Shown: one piece after another, positions 17,309 to 26,310 of the stretch
Layout: every line of letters begins with the position of its first letter
How positions within the stretch are numbered: position 1 is the stretch's first letter
Origin: CAZYBO01 sp964645205
GTDB lineage: Bacteria > Pseudomonadota > Alphaproteobacteria > Rickettsiales > SXRF01
Assembly: GCA_964645205.1 (NCBI GenBank)
Contig: CAZYBO010000002.1
Coordinates: forward strand, 124,001-188,000
Direction of reading: 5' to 3'
Length of the DNA stretch: 64,000 nt
Notes under the pieces: generated by a model
The model's input: only the letters and a program-made list of their open reading frames with translations
Database searches by the model: none
What the model was told of the DNA's origin: nothing
Position numbers and translations under genes: made by a program

Positions 17309-18157
17309 TTACGCCCATTTCACTTCCGGCGGCATCGACATCAGGATGGCATCGACATTGCCGCCGGTCATCAGGCCGAATTTGGTGCCGCGGTCGTAGA
17401 GCAGGTTGAACTCCACATAACGCCCGCGTTTTGCGAGCTGCCATTCGCGCTGTTCCTTCGTCCACGGCGTATTGATGTGGCGGCGCACCAGTTTCGGGTA
17501 AATACCCGCGAAGGCTTTGCCCACATCCTGCGTGAAAGCGAAATCCTTCTCCCACGCGCCGGTATCGACGTAATCGTAGAATATGCCGCCGATGCCGCGT
17601 GGTTCGTTACGGTGCTTGAGGAAGAAATATTCATCGCACCATTGTTTGAATTTCGGGTAATAGGCCGGGTCGTGCGCGTCGCAGGCGGTTTTGAACGCGG
17701 CATGGAAATCAGCCGTATCCTGCGCATCGGGGTACATGGGCGTCAAATCCGCGCCCCCGCCGAACCAGCTTTTCATGCCCTCGCCGACTACGATCATCCG
17801 TGTGTTCATATGCACGGCGGGCACCAGCGGCGAGCACATATGCGCCACCAGCGACACGCCGCTAGCCCAGAAACGCGGGTCTTTATCCGCGCCGGGAATT
17901 TCCTTGCGCATCGTGTCAGAAAATTCGCCGAACACGGTGGAAATATTGACGCCGACTTTCTCGAACACCCGGCCTTTCATCAGCGACATTTCCCCGCCGC
18001 CGCCGCCTTCGCGCTGCCACGGCGTACGTACGAAACGACCGGCGGGCGCGGCATTTTCCGTCACTTCGTGTTCCAGAGTTTCAAATTCCGCGCAGATGCG
18101 GTCGCGCAAGTGTCTAAACCATGCGGCGGCTTGTGTTTTGCGTTCGTCTAAGGACAT
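17309..18157 (-). CDS. hemF: Oxygen-dependent coproporphyrinogen III oxidase
   Basis: Converts coproporphyrinogen III to protoporphyrinogen IX using O2, in heme synthesis. At 282 residues it has the usual length. Signatures include GGGGEMSLMKGRVFEKVGVN, SLVAHMCSPLVPAVHMNTR, GGGADLTPMYP, and IGGIFYDYVD followed by VEFNLLYDRGT. Presence of the aerobic enzyme fits an aerobic respiratory lifestyle with cytochromes. It is preceded by trmL with a 10-base overlap and is convergent with the AmpG-like gene. Confidence 0.96.
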   Translation of the reverse strand: MSLDERKTQAAAWFRHLRDRICAEFETLEHEVTENAAPAGRFVRTPWQREGGGGGEMSLMKGRVFEKVGVNISTVFGEFSDTMRKEIPGADKDPRFWASGVSLVAHMCSPLVPAVHMNTRMIVVGEGMKSWFGGGADLTPMYPDAQDTADFHAAFKTACDAHDPAYYPKFKQWCDEYFFLKHRNEPRGIGGIFYDYVDTGAWEKDFAFTQDVGKAFAGIYPKLVRRHINTPWTKEQREWQLAKRGRYVEFNLLYDRGTKFGLMTGGNVDAILMSMPPEVKWA

Positions 18158-18624
18158 AATTTTCCTTTCGGGAATAGTTGAGTTTGCCGCAAGGCCTCAC
18201 CGAGCACCATGCTTGCCGCCAGCGCGACGTTCAGCGAGCGCATGCCGCGCTGTACGGGAATGGCCAGCCTTGCGTCGGCGGCATCCCGCACCGTGTCCGG
18301 CACGCCTGCCGATTCCCTGCCCAGCAGCAGCATGTCGCCCGGCGAAAAGCGGTATTCGGTATAGGCCATGGAAGCGTGTGTGGAAAGCACTAGCAGGCTG
18401 CCCTGCTGCCCGCCTTGCCTAAAGTCAAGGAATCGCTGCCATGATACATGGCGGGTGATGCGCGCCGCGTCGTAATAATCCATCGCCACGCGCCGCAGCC
18501 GTTTGTCGTCCAGCGGGAAGCCGCAAGGCTCGATTATATGCAGGCCGACATCCATGCAGGCGCATAGGCGGATCATGCTGCCGGTATTCTGCGGAATGTC
18601 CGGTTCGTAGAGGACTATATCCAT
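18148..18624 (-). CDS. trmL: tRNA (cytidine(34)-2'-O)-methyltransferase TrmL (SPOUT)
   Basis: A 158-residue SPOUT-fold methyltransferase that 2'-O-methylates the wobble base of tRNA-Leu isoacceptors. It has the TrmL N-terminus MDIVLYEPDIPQNTGSMIRL and DDKRLRRVAMDYYD. The knot region includes LLLGRESAGVPDTV, and the C-terminal RSLNVALAASMVLGEALRQ is also typical. Its 3' end overlaps hemF by 10 bases, so both are probably co-transcribed. Confidence 0.95.
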   Translation of the reverse strand: MDIVLYEPDIPQNTGSMIRLCACMDVGLHIIEPCGFPLDDKRLRRVAMDYYDAARITRHVSWQRFLDFRQGGQQGSLLVLSTHASMAYTEYRFSPGDMLLLGRESAGVPDTVRDAADARLAIPVQRGMRSLNVALAASMVLGEALRQTQLFPKGKLCP

Positions 18625-18743
18625 AAATATTATTTTTCAATAGGTTGGCGCGTACACAAAAACTTCATAAAAAAGCAGTTTCGTGCGCGCGGGAAATCTG
18701 TGACAATATAAACCATCTGTCATGGAAAAAAGGAAGCCTGTCC

Positions 18744-18965
18744 GTGCCCCTGCCAACTGATCCGCGTTTTAACGGGTTTTACCTTCTCACCGGCGTGACG
18801 TTCATCAGCTTCGCCTCCGGCTTTGGTGTATGTTTATTCGATCTGGAAACGGTCGATGCGTGCCTGGCTACCGCCGATAACTGGCTGGATACGTTCCTCG
18901 GCGTCGGCAATCACATGCTCGCATGGGCGTATGCCATCGTGCGGGGCGCATTCATCCCCTCCTGA
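18744..18965 (+). CDS. Small hydrophobic protein of unknown function (73 aa)
   Basis: Unrecognised. I prefer a GTG start at 18744, which has AAGGAAG about eight bases upstream. An ATG at 18645 would add 33 residues without obvious structure. The product has one membrane-like segment (FYLLTGVTFISFASGFGVCLF) and an aromatic second half (NWLDTFLGVGNHMLAWAYAIV) that may form another. It lies between divergent trmL and a convergent unknown gene. The function and even the expression are uncertain. Confidence 0.45.
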   Translation: MPLPTDPRFNGFYLLTGVTFISFASGFGVCLFDLETVDACLATADNWLDTFLGVGNHMLAWAYAIVRGAFIPS

Positions 18966-18966
18966 T

Positions 18967-19362
18967 CTAGCCTTCTAAAGCCTGTGCCTTGGCGTATGCG
19001 CTGGCTGCGTACTGGCTTTCGCCGTCGCCTGTGATCATGGCGAGGAGATGGTCGCCAATATCGCTGCCGCTGATCGCTTCAATTCCCGAATTGACGACCG
19101 CCGCTAAAAACCCCACCGGGCCGCCCATCAGCGCGCCACCTGCCAGCCGCGAGGCGGTGGAGATGGTATCGCCGCTCAGTGAGCGATAGAGTGTCCCCAC
19201 GACAGGTAATTGCTGCAGGGGGTTAATACTGTCGAGCAGATCTTTGAATCCAAGCCCGTCATCGCCGAACAGGGCGAAGGCATCCGCGGCATCGTCGGTA
19301 GCGGCGCCGCTGCGTTGATCCAACCGGGGGGAACCGGTGGGGTATGTATAGGCTATTTCCAT
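18967..19362 (-). CDS. Unknown protein with conserved-looking INPLQQLPVVGTLYR core
   Basis: A 131-residue protein with a polar N-terminus. Its central block has the pattern LLDSINPLQQLPVVGTLYRS followed by GDTIS and a Gly/Ala-rich stretch (RLAGGALMGGPVGFLAAVV). I recall similar blocks in uncharacterised alphaproteobacterial proteins but know no function. The glycine-rich hydrophobic stretch (about 70-92) could associate with membranes. It starts 46 bases after the atpC stop in the same orientation and may be read as the last gene of the atp operon. Confidence 0.75.
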   Translation of the reverse strand: MEIAYTYPTGSPRLDQRSGAATDDAADAFALFGDDGLGFKDLLDSINPLQQLPVVGTLYRSLSGDTISTASRLAGGALMGGPVGFLAAVVNSGIEAISGSDIGDHLLAMITGDGESQYAASAYAKAQALEG

Positions 19363-19408
19363 GGGATAATGGAAAGCAAGTGTTGTGCCAGCGCAGCGCC
19401 AGCCTTGC

Positions 19409-19651
19409 TCAGGCTTGTTCGATCAACAGCGTGCCGCGCTCGGGGACGATCTCGGCGATGCCGCCTTTGACCGCGACCGTGCGCTGCTCGCCGCCAGGCA
19501 GGGCGAGGGTTATCGTACCTTCGCGCAGGGTGGAGATAAACGGCGCATGGCCGGTCATCACGCCGAAATCCCCTTCCGTGCCGGGGATGGTGGCAAGCTC
19601 CACTTCGCCGGAGAAGAGGATTTTTTCGGGTGTGATGAGTTGCAGATGCAT
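19409..19651 (-). CDS. atpC: F1F0 ATP synthase epsilon subunit, N-terminal domain only
   Basis: Central-stalk subunit of F1. The 80 residues cover just the beta-sandwich domain (LQLITPEKILFSG, GTEGDFGVMTGHAPFIS, VKGGIAEIVPERGTLLIEQA). The C-terminal two-helix domain found in most bacterial epsilon subunits (about 130 residues) is absent. Only 46 bases separate the stop from the next gene, so a frameshifted C-terminal domain cannot be hiding there. Loss of that domain removes the usual epsilon-type inhibition of ATP hydrolysis. It follows atpD by 10 bases. Confidence 0.92.
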   Translation of the reverse strand: MHLQLITPEKILFSGEVELATIPGTEGDFGVMTGHAPFISTLREGTITLALPGGEQRTVAVKGGIAEIVPERGTLLIEQA

Positions 19652-19661
19652 AGTTTACCCT

Positions 19662-21098
19662 TTACGCCGCTTCCGCAGCCATTTTCTTCGCTTTCGTCAT
19701 GGCTTCGTCGATGGAGCCTACCATGTAGAACGCCGATTCCGGCAGGTCGTCGTACTTGCCAGCGCAGATGCCTTTGAAGCCTGCGATGGTATCGGCCAGC
19801 GACACGAGCTTGCCCGGCGAACCGGTGAAGATTTCCGCAACGTGGAACGGCTGCGACAGGAAGCGCTGGATTTTGCGGGCGCGGGCGACCACGAGCTTGT
19901 CTTCTTCCGAGAGTTCATCCATGCCGAGAATGGCGATGATGTCCTGCAGCGATTTGTAGGTCTGCAACACGCGCTGCACTTCGCGGGCGACGGCGTAATG
20001 TTCGTCGCCGATCACCTGCGGGTCGAGCACGCGCGAGGTGGAATCGAGCGGATCCACCGCCGGGTAAATGCCGAGTTCGGCGATCTGGCGGGAGAGTACC
20101 GTGGTAGCGTCCAAATGCGCGAAGGACGTTGCGGGAGCCGGATCGGTCAAATCGTCGGCAGGTACATAGACGGCCTGCACCGAGGTGATCGAACCCTTGT
20201 TGGTGGAGGTGATGCGTTCCTGCATCGCGCCCATGTCGGTGGCCAGCGTGGGCTGGTAGCCTACTGCCGAGGGAATGCGGCCTAAGAGCGCCGACATTTC
20301 GGAGCCTGCCTGCGTGAAGCGGAAAATGTTGTCGACGAAGAACAGTACGTCCTGACCTTCTTCGTCGCGGAAATATTCCGCCTGCGTCAGGCCGGTGAGT
20401 GCTACGCGCGCGCGCGCTCCCGGAGGTTCATTCATCTGGCCGTAGACCAGCGCGATTTTCGACTTGCTGGGGTCTTCGGAGTTGATAACGCCCGATTCCA
20501 TCATTTCGTGGTACAGATCGTTCCCTTCGCGGGTACGCTCGCCCACGCCTGCGAATACCGACACGCCGCCGTGCGCCTTGGCGATGTTGTTGATGAGTTC
20601 CATGATGAGTACGGTTTTGCCTACGCCCGCGCCACCGAACAGGCCGATCTTGCCGCCTTTTACATACGGTGCGAGCAAATCGATAACTTTAATGCCGGTG
20701 ACAAGGATTTCCGTTTTGGTGGACTGGTCAACGAAGGCGGGCGCTTCCGCGTGGATCGGCGCGGTTCTCTTGTGACCGACAGGGCCGCGTTCGTCGATCG
20801 GTTCGCCGATCACGTTCATGATGCGTCCCAGCGTTTCGCGGCCTACCGGCACGGAGATCGGCTTGCCGGTGTCCTGCACGTCATTGCCGCGCGTCAGGCC
20901 GTCGGTGGCGTCCATCGCGATGCAGCGCACTTCGTTTTCGCCGAGATGCTGCGCCACTTCGAGCACGAGCGTCTTGCCGTCGTTTTTGGTGTGCAGCGCG
21001 TTTAGGATCGAAGGCAATTGCCCGGAGGGGAATTTCACGTCGATGACGGCGCCCATGACCTGGGTGATGATGCCGGTGTTGGTTGCAGTTGCGTTCAT
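19662..21098 (-). CDS. atpD: F1F0 ATP synthase beta subunit
   Basis: Catalytic F1 subunit. It has 478 residues from the ATG at 21098, which has AAAGGAGC upstream; a frame extending to 21122 lacks such a site. It has the P-loop GGAGVGKTVLI and the family signature PAVDPLDSTSRVLD. GERTREGNDLYHEM (catalytic Glu region), the VYGQMNEPPGARARV arm and the DELSEED switch near the C-terminus also match. It lies 27 bases after atpG in the order atpH-A-G-D-C. The membrane-sector genes atpB/E/F are not here, as usual in alphaproteobacteria. Confidence 0.98.
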   Translation of the reverse strand: MNATATNTGIITQVMGAVIDVKFPSGQLPSILNALHTKNDGKTLVLEVAQHLGENEVRCIAMDATDGLTRGNDVQDTGKPISVPVGRETLGRIMNVIGEPIDERGPVGHKRTAPIHAEAPAFVDQSTKTEILVTGIKVIDLLAPYVKGGKIGLFGGAGVGKTVLIMELINNIAKAHGGVSVFAGVGERTREGNDLYHEMMESGVINSEDPSKSKIALVYGQMNEPPGARARVALTGLTQAEYFRDEEGQDVLFFVDNIFRFTQAGSEMSALLGRIPSAVGYQPTLATDMGAMQERITSTNKGSITSVQAVYVPADDLTDPAPATSFAHLDATTVLSRQIAELGIYPAVDPLDSTSRVLDPQVIGDEHYAVAREVQRVLQTYKSLQDIIAILGMDELSEEDKLVVARARKIQRFLSQPFHVAEIFTGSPGKLVSLADTIAGFKGICAGKYDDLPESAFYMVGSIDEAMTKAKKMAAEAA

Positions 21099-21125
21099 GG
21101 TGTTATGCTCCTTTAATTCCATTCG

Positions 21126-21998
21126 TTACACGGCTTCGGCGCCGGAGATGATTTCGATGAGTTCCTTGGTAATCGCAGCCTGACGGGTGCGGTTGTACTT
21201 GATGCTGAGTTTCTTGATCATGTCGCCTGCGTTGCGCGTGGCGTTGTCCATCGCCGTCATGCGCGAACCCTGTTCGGAGGCGGCGTTTTCCAGCAGCGCC
21301 TTGAACAGCTGCACGCCAAGGTTGCGCGGCAGGAGATCGGCGAGGATTTCTTCTTCTTCCGGTTCGTATTCGTAGGGCGTGGTCGCCGTCGTGCCGACTT
21401 GCGCTTCCACTTGCAGCGGGATGAGCTGCTGCCACGTCACCACCTGCGAGATGGCGGATTTGAACTGGTTGTAGACGACATGCACGGCGTCGAACTCCCC
21501 GGCTTCAAATTTTTCGAGGATGGTTTTGGCCACTGCGTCGGCTTCGCCGTAGCCCAGCTTTTTGACCTTGAGTTCGGACTTGCCGATGATGAGCTTGCCG
21601 AATTCGACATGCAGTTGCTCATATCCTTTGCGGCCGACGGCGAGGATTTTTACGGTTTTGCCCTGACCCTGCAATTCGCGGATTTTGCGTTTCGCCGAGC
21701 GCACGATGGTGGAGTTGAACCCGCCGCACAGCCCACGGTCGGATGTGGCGACGACGATCAGATGGACATCGCTCTTACCCGTGCCGGATAGCAATTTCGG
21801 CACCTGCGCGCCTTCGGTCACCGACGACGCCAGCGCCTGCACCATACGCTCCATCGCTTCCGCATACGGACGCGCGGCTTCCGCCGCTTCCTTCGCGCGG
21901 CGCAGCTTCGCAGCCGCCACCATCTTCATCGCTTTGGTGATCTTCTGCGTGTTCTTAACCGACTTGATGCGGTTTTTTAGGTCTTTTAACGATGGCAT
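21126..21998 (-). CDS. atpG: F1F0 ATP synthase gamma subunit
   Basis: Rotor shaft of F1. The 290 residues carry the N-terminal helix signature MPSLKDLKNRIKSVKNTQKITKAMKM in part and SDRGLCGGFNS. The C-terminal helix includes RMTAMDNATRNAGDMIKKL followed by NRTRQAAITKELIEI. It lies between atpA (9-base gap) and atpD in the standard order. Confidence 0.98.
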   Translation of the reverse strand: MPSLKDLKNRIKSVKNTQKITKAMKMVAAAKLRRAKEAAEAARPYAEAMERMVQALASSVTEGAQVPKLLSGTGKSDVHLIVVATSDRGLCGGFNSTIVRSAKRKIRELQGQGKTVKILAVGRKGYEQLHVEFGKLIIGKSELKVKKLGYGEADAVAKTILEKFEAGEFDAVHVVYNQFKSAISQVVTWQQLIPLQVEAQVGTTATTPYEYEPEEEEILADLLPRNLGVQLFKALLENAASEQGSRMTAMDNATRNAGDMIKKLSIKYNRTRQAAITKELIEIISGAEAV

Positions 21999-22007
21999 GA
22001 ATTCGCC

Positions 22008-23534
22008 TTATGCAAACCGTTTGACGATAGTTTCAATCACCGCTTTCAGCTTCGCTTCGATCGCATCGTCGAGCTTTTGTCCCTGTTCGATGGAGGCGAG
22101 GATGTCCTTGCCGGTGCGGAGTTCCTGCAGGAGCGCCTGCTCGAACTTGCCCACGTCTTTGGTGGCGATGCGGTCGAGATAGCCTTTCACGCCGGAGTAA
22201 ATCACGCAGACCTGCTCAGGGGTGGAGAGCGGGGAATATTGTCCCTGCTTGAGCAGCTCGGTGAGGCGCTGGCCACGGGCGAGGAGCTTCTGCGTGGCGG
22301 GGTCGAGATCGGAGCCGAACTGCGCGAAAGATTCCATTTCGCGGTACTGCGCGAGTTCGAGCTTGATCGTGCCTGCGACTTGTTTCATCGCCTTGATCTG
22401 TGCGGCCGAACCTACGCGGGATACGGACAGGCCGACGTTTACCGCCGGGCGCACGCCCTTGTAGAAGAGTTCGGTTTCTAAGAAGATCTGGCCGTCGGTG
22501 ATCGAGATCACGTTGGTGGGGATGTAGGCCGATACGTCGCCCGCTTGCGTTTCGATGACCGGCAGCGCGGTGAGCGAACCTGCACCCTGCGCGTCGGACA
22601 TTTTAGCGGCGCGTTCGAGCAGGCGCGAGTGGATGTAGAATACGTCGCCGGGATAGGCTTCGCGTCCGGGCGGACGGCGCAGCAGCAGCGACATCTGGCG
22701 GTAAGCAACCGCCTGCTTGGAGAGATCATCGTAAATGATAAGAGCATGCATGCCGTTATCGCGGAAGAATTCGCCCATCGCCGCGCCCGTGTAGGGTGCG
22801 AGATATTGCAGCGGCGCGGGTTCCGACGCGGTGGCGGCCACCACGATGGAATATTGCAGCGCGCCAGCTTCTTCCAGCTTCTTCACGACCTGCGCTACGG
22901 TGGAGCGCTTCTGGCCGACGCAGACATAGATACAGTAGAGTTTTTTCTTCTCGTCGGTGCCGGCGTTGGCCTGCTTCTGGTTGAGGATGGTGTCGATGGC
23001 GATAGCGGTTTTTCCGGTTTGGCGGTCGCCGATGATAAGTTCGCGCTGGCCGCGGCCGATGGGGATCAACGCATCGATGGCTTTCAGGCCGGTGGACATC
23101 GGCTCATGCACCGATTTACGCGCGATGATGCCCGGCGCCTTGACTTCCACGCGCGAGCGGGTCACGTCTTTGAGCGGGCCTTTGCCGTCGATCGGGTTGC
23201 CGAGACCGTCTACCACGCGCCCGAGCAGGCCTTTACCCACGGGGCAATCCATGATGGTGTTGGTGCGCTTTACCGTGTCGCCTTCGCGCACGGAGCGGTC
23301 GTCGCCGAAAATCACCACGCCCACATTGTCGGCGGCTAAGTTGAGCGCCATGCCTTTCATGCCGTTGGCGAATTCGACCATTTCACCGGCTTGGATGTTT
23401 TCCAGCCCGTATACGGTGGCGATACCGTCGCCCACCGAAACCACCTGACCGGTTTCGCTGAGTTCAGCATCGGCGCTAAACTGGCCGATCTGCTTTTTCA
23501 AGATTTCCGAAATTTCCGACGGGCGAATGTCCAT
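22008..23534 (-). CDS. atpA: F1F0 ATP synthase alpha subunit
   Basis: Non-catalytic nucleotide-binding subunit of F1, 508 residues, typical length. It has the N-terminal DIRPSEISEILKKQI, the P-loop GDRQTGKTAIAID, and the arginine-finger region within VGLSVSRVGSAAQIKAM. YCIYVCVGQKRSTV and the LLLRRPPGREAYPGDVFY block are alpha-specific. It is followed by atpG and preceded by atpH at 24 bases. Confidence 0.98.
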   Translation of the reverse strand: MDIRPSEISEILKKQIGQFSADAELSETGQVVSVGDGIATVYGLENIQAGEMVEFANGMKGMALNLAADNVGVVIFGDDRSVREGDTVKRTNTIMDCPVGKGLLGRVVDGLGNPIDGKGPLKDVTRSRVEVKAPGIIARKSVHEPMSTGLKAIDALIPIGRGQRELIIGDRQTGKTAIAIDTILNQKQANAGTDEKKKLYCIYVCVGQKRSTVAQVVKKLEEAGALQYSIVVAATASEPAPLQYLAPYTGAAMGEFFRDNGMHALIIYDDLSKQAVAYRQMSLLLRRPPGREAYPGDVFYIHSRLLERAAKMSDAQGAGSLTALPVIETQAGDVSAYIPTNVISITDGQIFLETELFYKGVRPAVNVGLSVSRVGSAAQIKAMKQVAGTIKLELAQYREMESFAQFGSDLDPATQKLLARGQRLTELLKQGQYSPLSTPEQVCVIYSGVKGYLDRIATKDVGKFEQALLQELRTGKDILASIEQGQKLDDAIEAKLKAVIETIVKRFA

Positions 23535-23558
23535 TCTAGTCTCCTAACTATTGATTCT

Positions 23559-24110
23559 CTAAGCCGCTTGAAGCGAGTTCTTCAGCCGGCGCATTTTTCC
23601 CGAAAGCGAGCTATCCAGCTGCACGCTTCCAATATTGATAACCATGCCGCCCAGCAAGCTGGGGTCGAGGCGTGTGGTGACGATAACGGTTTTACCGTAA
23701 GTCTTGCTGAGGCGCTCCGCGATGGCGCGGGTGTCGGCGTCTTTCAGCGCGGTGGCGGATACGACTTCCGCGCGCAATTCCCCGCGCGCCTTGCTTGCCC
23801 ATTCGCCGAACAGTACGATCACGGCGGGAAGCAGATCCAGCCGCTTCTGGCGAGCCAGCAGGGTGATGAAATCTTTGGTTTCTGGCTGCGCGCGCATGGC
23901 GGCGAGCACGGCGTCCATCGCCTGCGCCTGCTGAGCGCGCGTCAATAGCGGATTGGAAATCAGCGCGCGCAGCGCTTCACTTTCATCCATCATCGCTTGC
24001 AGCGATGCGAAATCTTTTTCGATCTTCGCACGGGTGGGCGCGTCTTTGGCCACTTCAAAGAGTGCCTTGACGTAACGTTCCGCAATTTGGCGCGAGCCTG
24101 AAAGTTTCAC
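23559..24110 (-). CDS. atpH: F1F0 ATP synthase delta subunit
   Basis: Peripheral-stalk protein joining F1 to the b subunits. The 183 residues fit OSCP/delta. The N-terminus has IAERYVKALFEVAKD. The C-terminal part ends with VVTTRLDPSLLGGMVINIGS followed by LDSSLSGKMRRLKNSL, the family signature. It is the first gene of the atpHAGDC operon; the promoter should lie in the 148-base gap to priA, which also contains short GGTCAGTGG repeats. Confidence 0.97.
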   Translation of the reverse strand: MKLSGSRQIAERYVKALFEVAKDAPTRAKIEKDFASLQAMMDESEALRALISNPLLTRAQQAQAMDAVLAAMRAQPETKDFITLLARQKRLDLLPAVIVLFGEWASKARGELRAEVVSATALKDADTRAIAERLSKTYGKTVIVTTRLDPSLLGGMVINIGSVQLDSSLSGKMRRLKNSLQAA

Positions 24111-24183
24111 AGGAAAAATACCGGAGTTGGTTCGGGAGTCGGGAAATTAGGCAAATTTATCCACAAGAGCAACAGAAAAGTAG

Positions 24184-24215
24184 CGGTCAGTGGTCGGCGG
24201 TCAGCGATCAGTGGT
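24184..24215. repeat. Short GGTCAGTGG-type repeat in the atpH-priA gap
   Basis: CGGTCAGTGGT and CGATCAGTGGT (10 of 11 identical) flank CGGCGGTCAG. The core CAGTGGTCGGCGGTC resembles CAGTGGACGGTGGAC at 11320-11334 near the yejA element (12 of 15), so both may belong to one dispersed family. The rest of the gap shows no gene. Confidence 0.5.
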
Positions 24216-24258
24216 AAGATGCTACGAAATAAGCTCTATTTGCCTGCCTGGGGCGGTA

Positions 24259-26241
24259 TTACATAAAGCTCATCGGATCGATATCGATCTTTACCCTCAG
24301 CGAAGGGGGGATTTTGACGCCGCCGAGCCAGTCGCGGATCGTATCGGGCAGGCTTATCTTCCGCCCGGCGCGCAAAAGCAGGCGGTAGCGGTACCTGCCG
24401 CGCAGCAGGTAGAGCGGAGCGGGGGTGGGGCCCATCACATGAAGCTGCCCGCCGGATGGCGCCCGGGCTGCAAGCTCCCGCGCGGCGCGGATGACCTGTT
24501 CTTCCTTTGTTCCTTCTATAATAATGGCGGCAAGGCGTGAAAAGGGCGGCATATCGGCCTGTTTGCGCGCGCTAAGTTCGGCTTCGAGGAATGATTCGCG
24601 GTCGCCGGAGACCAATGCCTGCATCACCGGGTGCTCGGGCAGGAAACTTTGCATATAGACCTTGCCGCGTATGCGTTCGCGCCCTGCGCGTCCCGATAGC
24701 TGGTGCAGAAGCTGGTAGGTGCGCTCGGTGGCGCGGAGGTCGCCGCCTGCAAGCCCGAGATCGGCATCGACGACGCCCACGATGGCGAGGTCGGCGAAAT
24801 GGTGCCCTTTGGCGATCATCTGCGTGCCGATGAGCAGGTCGATGCGCTTTTCGCCCATCGCGGTAATCACCTCTTCCAGCTCGCCATGCGTATTCAGACT
24901 GTCGCTGGCCATGACCGCCACGCGCGCCTGCGGTAGGAATGACAAGACTTCTTCATGGATGCGTTCGACACCGGGGCCGCACGCATGCAGCGTGTCTTTG
25001 TTCTGGCAGGCCGGGCATTGTTCCGGCAGCGGAATTTTATAGCCGCAATGGTGGCATTCAAGGCGCGGCTTTGATTTATGCATCACCAGCCAGGACGCGC
25101 AGCCTTCGCACTGGAAGCGATGTCCGCAGGTGCGGCACAGCATCAGCGGCGCGTAGCCGCGGCGGTTGAGGAACAGCATGGCCTGATGCCCGTCCGCGAC
25201 GGCCTGCGCGAGTTGCTGCCGCAACGCCGGGGAGATGAACGCACCGCGCTCGGCGGGGTTGCTGCGCATATCGAGCATCTCGATGTCCGGCATCACCGCT
25301 TCCGCGTGGCGCACGGGAATTTTGATTTCGGTATATTTGCCGTCGCGCGCGTTGCAGTAGCTTTCCAGCGATGGTGTAGCCGATACAAGCGCCACGGGAA
25401 TTTTTTCAAATTTGGCGCGTGCGATCGCCATGTCGCGCGCATGATAGATGACGCCTTCTTCCTGCTTGTAGGACGCGTCATGCTCCTCATCCACCACCAC
25501 CAGCGCTAGTTTTTTGTAGGGCAGGAACAACGCCGAGCGCGCGCCGACGACCACGCGAGCTTCACCCTTGGCGATCTGCCGCCAGCCCGCGCGTTTGGTG
25601 GCATGGGTGATTTCGGAATTCCACACCAGCGGCGAAAAACCGAAGCGTTTTTCAAACCGCGAAAGCCATTGCACCGACAGCGCGATTTCCGGCAAAAGTA
25701 CGAGCGCCTGCCCGCCGTCGTCATTACTTATAATGCGCGCAATGGCATCGAAATACACTTCGGTTTTGCCTGAGCCGGTGACGCCGTCGAGCAGCGTGAC
25801 GCTGAATCCGCTGCGTAGTTTTTCCGCAAAGGTTGCCGCTGCGTGCGCTTGCACGGAGGAGAGTTCGGCAAGCCGCATATGTGCGGTGTTGATCGCGTGG
25901 GCGGGGATTTCTTTTCGCCCCTGCTTGTCGATGTCTGCAATCGGCAACACCATCTTCAGCATCGCGCCCTTTTGCGCGCAATTATACCATGCCGACCAGT
26001 CGATGAACTGGCGCATGGCGGGCGAAAGCGCGGGGAATTCGCCATGGTGCGCGAGTACCTGCTTGAGCTTTGCGGGCGCGATCGTCGCATTGCCCTTGCC
26101 CCACACCACGCCCAGCGTCTCACCGCGGCCAAACGGTACGGTGACGATGTCGCCCGCTTCCAGTGCCATGCCTTCTGGCGCGCGGTAATCGAACCCGTGG
26201 CCGAACGCGGCGGGAATGAGAATCTCGATCTGGTTATTCAT
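24259..26241 (-). CDS. priA: Primosomal replication-restart helicase PriA
   Basis: Superfamily 2 3'-5' helicase that reloads the replisome at stalled forks. It has 660 residues from the ATG at 26241; the open frame continues far upstream but only as antisense of the aldolase gene. The order is an N-terminal 3'-DNA-binding domain, Walker A GVTGSGKTEVY, DEEHDASYKQEE (DEEH box) and a cysteine-rich zinc module (CRTCGHRFQCEGC, CHHCGYKI, CPACQNKD). Helicase motifs IGTQMIAKGHHFADL and LLHQLSGRAGRE follow. It is somewhat shorter than the E. coli protein (about 730). It is divergent from the aldolase gene across 69 bases. Confidence 0.95.
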   Translation of the reverse strand: MNNQIEILIPAAFGHGFDYRAPEGMALEAGDIVTVPFGRGETLGVVWGKGNATIAPAKLKQVLAHHGEFPALSPAMRQFIDWSAWYNCAQKGAMLKMVLPIADIDKQGRKEIPAHAINTAHMRLAELSSVQAHAAATFAEKLRSGFSVTLLDGVTGSGKTEVYFDAIARIISNDDGGQALVLLPEIALSVQWLSRFEKRFGFSPLVWNSEITHATKRAGWRQIAKGEARVVVGARSALFLPYKKLALVVVDEEHDASYKQEEGVIYHARDMAIARAKFEKIPVALVSATPSLESYCNARDGKYTEIKIPVRHAEAVMPDIEMLDMRSNPAERGAFISPALRQQLAQAVADGHQAMLFLNRRGYAPLMLCRTCGHRFQCEGCASWLVMHKSKPRLECHHCGYKIPLPEQCPACQNKDTLHACGPGVERIHEEVLSFLPQARVAVMASDSLNTHGELEEVITAMGEKRIDLLIGTQMIAKGHHFADLAIVGVVDADLGLAGGDLRATERTYQLLHQLSGRAGRERIRGKVYMQSFLPEHPVMQALVSGDRESFLEAELSARKQADMPPFSRLAAIIIEGTKEEQVIRAARELAARAPSGGQLHVMGPTPAPLYLLRGRYRYRLLLRAGRKISLPDTIRDWLGGVKIPPSLRVKIDIDPMSFM

Positions 26242-26310
26242 ATTGCCAAACTGTTGCAAGCTGCTTATCGTCGCTTTTGTCAACTCATACACCAAGGACG
26301 GACAAGTTTT

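Noticed and set aside
25843..26310. N-terminal extension of the transaldolase-like protein
   Set aside because: Antisense of priA. The family start MKFFVDTADV is at 26311.
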